Shown piece by piece: positions 59,700-64,000 of a stretch of DNA of 64,000 nucleotides; the stretch's first letter is position 1; the number at the start of each line of letters is the position of its first letter. This DNA is from Dioscorea cayenensis subsp. rotundata (Eukaryota; Streptophyta; Magnoliopsida; Dioscoreales; Dioscoreaceae), in contig NC_052475.1 of the NCBI RefSeq assembly GCF_009730915.1, forward strand, positions 1,860,001 through 1,924,000, read 5' to 3'. A program made the translations under genes and the position numbers. The notes beneath the pieces were generated by a model. The model did not search any database. It had not been told where the DNA came from and was given only the letters and a program-made list of their open reading frames with translations.

Positions 59700-60404
59700 T
59701 GGTTTATTACATATTCATACAACTACCGTAGGTTTTATATATATATATATTTAATTTTTTGGTTTTTGTTATGCATTGTTCAATGAATAAGACTTAGCTA
59801 AAATTTGATTTATTTACTTGATTTATCTGATGTGTTATATTAGATGTTAAGTTGGATGCTATTCATAACAATTTTTACATGGTGTAGTCTACTTTTTAAA
59901 TTTTTTTCCACGTGTCAATCAAAAGCAAATTGTTTCCCTCCAAAACCTAACAGAGATCCTATTAAATATCAAACTAATGATAAATTCGAATAAATCATTA
60001 ATGATAATATTAGTAGTGATAAATGTCTTATATAATAATCTTATCTTATTATTCAATAGTCTTTTTGCCACATGGCAGATAATGCTATAATTTAAATAAA
60101 TAATTTTCAATTTATCTTTTATTTGTCATTAATAATATTAATAATGATAAGTATCTTATCTTGTAATATCGATTTGTTAAGTTTTTGGTATTATTATTTA
60201 TTTATTTATTTAACTCAATAAATTTTGGTTGGCTTGGAGAGCTGTGTCTAGTAATAGCTCTACTCATTCATTTAAAAACAGAGGAGATGACACTTCAAAT
60301 ATTAAGCAACAAGATGAGAAATTTCTTTTTAAACCCATATATTATGATTTCATTTGTAATTCATTTTAACACCATAAGGGTTATTGTTTAGTTTTTAATA
60401 AAAA
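59700..60404. other. AT-rich spacer
   Basis: No gene seen. A weak internal repeat (GATAAxTxTCTTAT blocks near 60017 and 60148) is present. Confidence 0.35.
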
Positions 60405-60680
60405 AACTATATTTTTTTAAAAAAATAATACAGTTGGGTTTTAATTAATATTAATGAAAAATTGAATATTTTTAAAATTAAAGTTTTATTTTATTAGTAA
60501 CATGTATTAATGAAATTTAATATATTTGACATTTAAAAAAATAGTTGATAATATAAGATTCCCAGTTAACTCAAAATGTTCGAACCATATTCACATTCCT
60601 AGTAATTATATTCTAAACTAAATATGAGATTCCGAAACCAAACCACTTTGAATGATATTAAAAATTCAAATCATTAAATA
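60405..60680 (-). repeat. Dispersed repeat, inverted copy of 51285-51610
   Basis: See the partner at 51285. The copy continues directly into a TIR element end at 60.8-61.1 kb. Confidence 0.7.
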
Positions 60681-60779
60681 ATACTATTTAGCTTAAATTA
60701 GTAGTCCTAGCTAAGCAAATGTTATGTAATTCTTTATCTATCTCTTTATTAGAAAAGATTTAATTTTTTTATAATCTAA

Positions 60780-61123
60780 ACCCTTGTTTTATAATTTTAA
60801 AATTTTAAGGATTTATCCTAAGCTCTAAACCCTAATATTTTAAAATCTTAAACCCAAATATTATAAAATCTTTAACCCAAAATTCAAAAAACATAAACCC
60901 TAAATCCTAAATCCTAAACCCTAAACAGTAAAACCTAAGCCCAAAACCCTAAATTATAAATCGCATAACATTGAAATTTGTCTTTATAATTTAGGGTTTA
61001 GGGAGGAGGTTTCCAGTTTATCGTTTACACTAAGTTTTAGATGATAAATATAAATTAGATTTTTTTATAAAAAAAAATGACGTGGATCCTGATATAGATG
61101 CCAACTTGGCATCCACGTCATTC
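60780..61123. mobile_element. End of a TIR element related to the one at 43520
   Basis: The right end GGCATCCACGTCATTC (61108-61123) forms a hairpin with GACGTGGAT at 61079-61087. The reverse complement of 60990-61123 matches 43540-43690 block by block (ACGTGGATG, CATCTATATCA, TCATCTAAA, CCTCCxTAAACCCTAAAT). An AAACCCTAA-type run lies at 60830-60955. The left end is not identified. Confidence 0.55.
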
Positions 61124-61577
61124 GTACCATCAATTCCACCTAAATATCATTACTCAAATCGAATTACATGATGAATATTTTTTATATCTATTTATTTTTT
61201 TTTATGTTATACATAATTTTATATTTTTTTCCTTAATTTTTTTAATCAAAAAAATTTCCTTTTTTGAATATTTATTTATTTTTAAAAATAATTAAATTAA
61301 TTGACCACCCCTAATTGAGCCGATTGAGCGTAAAACCTGACCCATCCAACCCGGTTCGGTCACTAGGCTAGTTATTAAAACATTGCTTTTTCACCGCTTG
61401 TGATAAAAAGTAACAATAAGTGGGGGTATTCTGGTAATTTACATGGGAACTTAACATCAGTTTCTCAGTGAATTTGGTAATAAAAAATGAAAAGGAGGGA
61501 TTTATAAGGGATGTGCAAATTTGGAGGATCATTTGTGGGTATCCAAATTATAAAAAAGGATTATATGTTACTGGGAC

Positions 61578-62670
61578 ACTGCTGCGGACGCAAATCGAGC
61601 CGAGCTTTGTTATGTTCAAGCTTGTATTGATACTATTTGAACTGAGCTAGAGCCAAGCCTATTTCGAGCTTCGAGCTCGAGCCAAGCCTATTTCAAGCTT
61701 CCTTTGTGACGCTTGAGCTTGACTTGCTAAGAAAAATATCAAGCTCAAGTTTTTGCTCTCAGTAGCTATAGTATAATAGCTACGTGATGTACTAATACGA
61801 TGAATCTGCTACAATAATACAAGTACGACATGTGTGCTACAGTAATTTTAATCAATATAAAATAGCTACAATATTAATTTAAAAAATATTTAAATTGCTA
61901 CAATATCATATGGTACAGTATTAAGCTTCTCAGTTCTCACAAGCCTTAGCGAGCCGAGTTATTTAAGGCTCAAGCTCGGCTTGATTATCTACTCAAGCTT
62001 GAAAATCAAGCTCGAACTTGATTCGTTTGGTTAATAAACGAGCATTTTTTGAGCTGAGCCTCGAGCAGCTTGGTTCGTTTGCAGCTAGACCTGTTCAAGG
62101 GCAGGACAACCCTCCTAAGCCCAAAGACCCATCCAAAAATTGGGAGAGTTTGGACAAATATATAAGTCCTGATGTCCTGGTCTTGACAAAAAAAAGAAGC
62201 CTATTTTAAAAAACGTGTTGGGTTTGATTTCATTATTAAAAGCCTGGCCCGGCTCGATCCGATCCGAATTATAAAATATATTTATTAATTAGTTTTGTAT
62301 ATACTTATATAATATATATTTATTATTGATTGCCATTAATTATAATGGTTTGTTATAATTGAATAAAGATTTGCATCTGGTATTTTAATTTTTAAGTGTT
62401 TTGTAGAATAATATTTGGTCATATTCAGATATTAATAATATTATTAATTTTTTTTATACTTTATATATTATTTGATGAAAAACTTATTTGTATGGACTTG
62501 GGCAAACCTTGGGTAAAGGTCTCATTAAATTTAAATGGGTTCTGGTAAGGATTAAATTTCAAATCTTCGAGCCTGACTAGGCTTGAACAAATTTGAATTT
62601 TAATAATTATGGACAAAATCCGATCTGAACCCGGCCTGGCCTGATCCACGGACACGTCTGTTTGCAGCCC
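61578..62670. mobile_element. hAT-like non-autonomous element, interrupted by a second one
   Basis: The left end (CTGCTGCGGACGCAAATCGA) and the right end (TTTGCAGCCC) enclose GAGCTCGAGCC-type subterminal repeats at 61600-61690 and 61940-62080, as at the window start. Flanks TACTGGGAC (left) and TACGGGAC (right) could be an 8-bp target duplication with one indel. The element is split at 62085 by an inner insertion. Non-coding. Confidence 0.6.
62085..62659. mobile_element. Inner hAT-like insertion with perfect 8-bp target duplication
   Basis: GTTTGCAG lies at 62077-62084 and again at 62660-62667, exactly flanking this 575-bp segment. The ends read CTAGACCTGTTC at the left and, reverse-complemented, AGACGTGTCC at the right, a short imperfect inverted repeat. 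Removing it joins GGTTCGTTTGCAG to CCCTA, restoring the normal terminus of the outer element. An 8-bp duplication is the hAT hallmark. No transposase is present. Confidence 0.75.
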
Positions 62671-62790
62671 TACGGGACCCCGGTAGTTCCTTTTTTTTAT
62701 TTCCCATTTCCTCCGCTTTACTTTTTACTTTCTAAACTCGTCCAGCACCCCCACCAAGCAAGCCCAAAACCTGCCGGAGCGCTCATCGAG

Positions 62791-63049
62791 ATGTATGAGT
62801 CCGATCACGTGGAGAAGCTGGAGGAGGCGACGGCGGTAGCGAGGAAGCAGCCGTTGCGGATATGGCGTCTGGATAGTTAGTTGATGTTGAACTGGATCGC
62901 AGCAAGGGAAGTGGTGCAACGGCCATCTTTGGCGGTGAAGGAGCTTGTTGAGAATAGCCTCTGCGCCGGTGCTACCTCCATATCCATCGTTGTTTAAGGA
63001 TGGAGGACTCCAGCTCATCCAGGTTTCTGTTAACGGCCATAGCATCCGG
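62791..63049 (+). pseudogene. MLH1: First exon of an MLH1 homologue, broken
   Basis: MutL-family mismatch-repair ATPase fragment. From the ATG at 62791 the frame reads an acidic head, then PLRIWRLD, a TAG stop at 62878-62880, then [20 protein letters not shown] and [15 protein letters not shown] further stop at 62995 follows from one extra T, after which another frame gives KDGGLQLIQVSVNGHSIR up to a GTATTT donor. The order matches the MutL N-terminus ([41 protein letters not shown]). The catalytic Glu of VKELVEN is kept, but G in AAGEV is Arg and D in SLDAGA is Cys. The kept exon end suggests a genomic copy, not a retrocopy. No later MLH1 exons are seen to 64000. Confidence 0.8.
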
Positions 63050-64000
63050 GTATTTTTCCTCTCCTGTATATGATACCCCAAATGCCTTGCTTGCATTTGA
63101 TTTTTTTTTTCCTTCACGACGTATCTGAGTGGTTCTTCTTATGATTTCTCCACGGAAGGACATTAATTTGGCCTTTCCCATTGTTTGCCATTATTAAATT
63201 TCAGCTTTTGCAACAATCAGAGCGATGGAGGTTAAAATTTTAGTTCCATTCTCGGAGGGAAGTGTCTTAGCGGTCCAGTAATTGCTGTTTCATATGACAA
63301 ATTTATTAGTGGTGTCATATCATTATTATGGTTTAGGTTGATTGATAATTTGAACTTTGTATATAGTAAGATTGAAAATTAGTGCTTGGTGGCGCTCTAA
63401 TTTACTAAGGAAATGTGGCCGAAGACTGTCCCTTTTAGTTGATAGAAAATTTGAACTTTCTATATAACAAGATTTTTATAGACAATAATCTTGTTTAATT
63501 TTAAGATTTTTCTCATATTTAACAAATAATATTTGGTTGGTTCCCTAACTTTTTTTCATTGGAACAGAAAGGCTGACGTTTAGTTGATAAAATAAGTGGA
63601 AAAATCACATCATAGATACTTAATATAGATCGTCTTGTACCCTCTTTGACACATGTAGAACTTGTCATTGGAAGTAATGGATATTGGATAGTTTTGTTTC
63701 AACGATGGTGCTTTTCATTAATGGTACGGCAACAGGTTTTTAAATACATTCTGCGCTTGGAAATTATGATTAGATATAGCTTCAGAAACTAAGTTGTGGA
63801 GTTGTAGACAAATTGTGTTAAACTTGAATTATCCTTCTGTAATTAATTCAAATCCAACCAGGAGAAGTTGGTTAAGTGCTGTGTTTTTTTAAGCAGGTAA
63901 AAATGAGAGCTAAATATGTGTGTTGATATTTAGAGTTGATGCGCACATAATCTAAATTAGAAAGAAGACCTGCATAAATAATGCATGCTTATATGATATT
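63050..64000. other. Sequence downstream of the MLH1-like exon
   Basis: T-rich, intron-like composition with no recognisable exon. If the MLH1 copy continues, this is its first intron; otherwise it is spacer. Confidence 0.4.

Overview
The window is nuclear DNA of a flowering plant. Its genes are split by GT-AG introns, the families are plant families (GT106 fucosyltransferase, NIPA, plant CNGC, ABCG25-type transporter, plant GEMIN2), and the spacers are AT-rich and full of plant-type LINE, SINE, hAT-like and MITE remnants. GC-rich 5' exons that grade into AT-rich 3' exons suggest a monocot. A yam-like non-grass monocot is only a guess.

Layout. 1-3.3 kb: end of an hAT-like element, a minisatellite and AT-rich spacer. 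3.39-8.63 kb (+): ten-exon O-fucosyltransferase, 540 aa. 9.83-12.63 kb (+): nine-exon NIPA-type magnesium transporter, 362 aa, with a G-box/ACGT cluster upstream. 13.26-16.71 kb (-): six-exon cyclic nucleotide-gated channel, convergent with NIPA and with an ambiguous start. 18.43-18.79 kb (-): a two-exon, 63-aa candidate secreted peptide precursor beside a short LINE with clear target-site duplications. 19-23.5 kb: MITEs and a tRNA-derived SINE. 23.53 kb (+): small SWEHxPG-motif protein. 26.27-30.26 kb (-): four-exon ABCG25-like ABC half-transporter, 625 aa, with a TATA box and an ACGT/ABRE cluster upstream. 30.7-36.46 kb: several degenerate tandem repeats, ending at a gap of exactly 1000 N (36457-37456).

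37.5-43.3 kb: a broken, unrecognised plus-strand gene converges on a GEMIN2/SIP1 gene (-). The adjoining 3' ends are tandemly duplicated. The GEMIN2 frame is broken five times, each time fitting one surplus base in a short homopolymer. 43.5-50.5 kb: an old L1-type LINE (-) nested in a TIR element. 51-61 kb: AT-rich spacer with inverted repeats, a MITE with a GC-rich interior, a ~486-bp direct duplication differing mostly in homopolymer length, and three low-confidence small genes. 61.58-62.67 kb: an hAT-like element carrying a second hAT-like insertion with a perfect 8-bp target duplication. 62.79-63.05 kb: a broken first exon of an MLH1 homologue.

The four intact large genes are ordinary single genes and do not form a pathway cluster. 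The least explained items are the candidate peptide gene, the GEMIN2 region beside the gap, the nested transposons and the MLH1 fragment. I see no CRISPR array, rRNA or functional tRNA gene.
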